Below are positions 5,452-5,457 of a DNA stretch of 5,457 nt, in pieces (position 1 is the stretch's first letter; each line of letters begins with the position of its first letter). The DNA is taken from assembly GCA_020860985.1 (NCBI GenBank), contig JAJBTG010000115.1:1-5457 (forward strand), given 5' to 3'. The translations under genes and the position numbers were made by a program. A model generated the notes under the pieces. It searched no databases, was not told the DNA's origin, and saw nothing but the letters and a program-made list of their open reading frames with translations. Origin of the DNA: Oscillospiraceae bacterium (GTDB taxonomy: Bacteria; Bacillota; Clostridia; UBA1381).

Positions 5452-5457
5452 TAGGTT

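Overview
The window is a vitamin B5 to coenzyme A biosynthesis locus, all on the + strand, from what looks like a Gram-positive Clostridia-type bacterium (Firmicutes/Bacillota). This placement rests on strong AGGAG-type ribosome binding sites, frequent AUA/AAA codons, a type III pantothenate kinase, a lipoprotein signal typical of Gram-positives, a consensus sigma-A promoter and a transcription-terminating TPP riboswitch. I cannot place it more finely from sequence alone. There are no tRNA, rRNA, transposase or CRISPR signals.

Layout: panB (5' end cut by the window edge, 1-621), panC (699-1541), panD (1542-1937, directly abutting panC), coaX (1934-2704, ATGA overlap with panD), a serine-hydrolase lipoprotein (2780-3766), a repeat-rich intergenic stretch (3767-3955), and the bifunctional coaBC gene (3956-5149). 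From 5150 to the end there is no gene. That stretch holds a perfect-consensus promoter whose -35 box overlaps the coaBC stop codon, a TPP riboswitch aptamer, an intrinsic terminator, and a second, inverted copy of the intergenic repeat.

How the genes work together: PanB and PanC make pantothenate from ketoisovalerate and beta-alanine. PanD supplies the beta-alanine from aspartate. CoaX phosphorylates pantothenate, and CoaBC adds cysteine and decarboxylates to give 4'-phosphopantetheine. PanE-type ketopantoate reductase, CoaD and CoaE are not in the window. The serine hydrolase is the only member with no obvious link to CoA. The TPP riboswitch starts a new transcription unit, presumably a thiamine synthesis or uptake gene lying beyond position 5457.

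Most worth a second look: (1) a composite, hairpin-rich repeat present twice in inverted orientation (about 3779-3873 and 5340-5451), one copy inside the CoA cluster and the other between the riboswitch and its presumed target gene; (2) Asn instead of the usual catalytic Cys in the decarboxylase half of CoaBC; (3) a perfect 7-nt complementarity between the riboswitch 5' strand and the terminator arm, suggesting the switching mechanism; (4) a compact serine hydrolase without an obvious deacylating Glu. None of these amounts to a clearly new system; the core pathway is ordinary.
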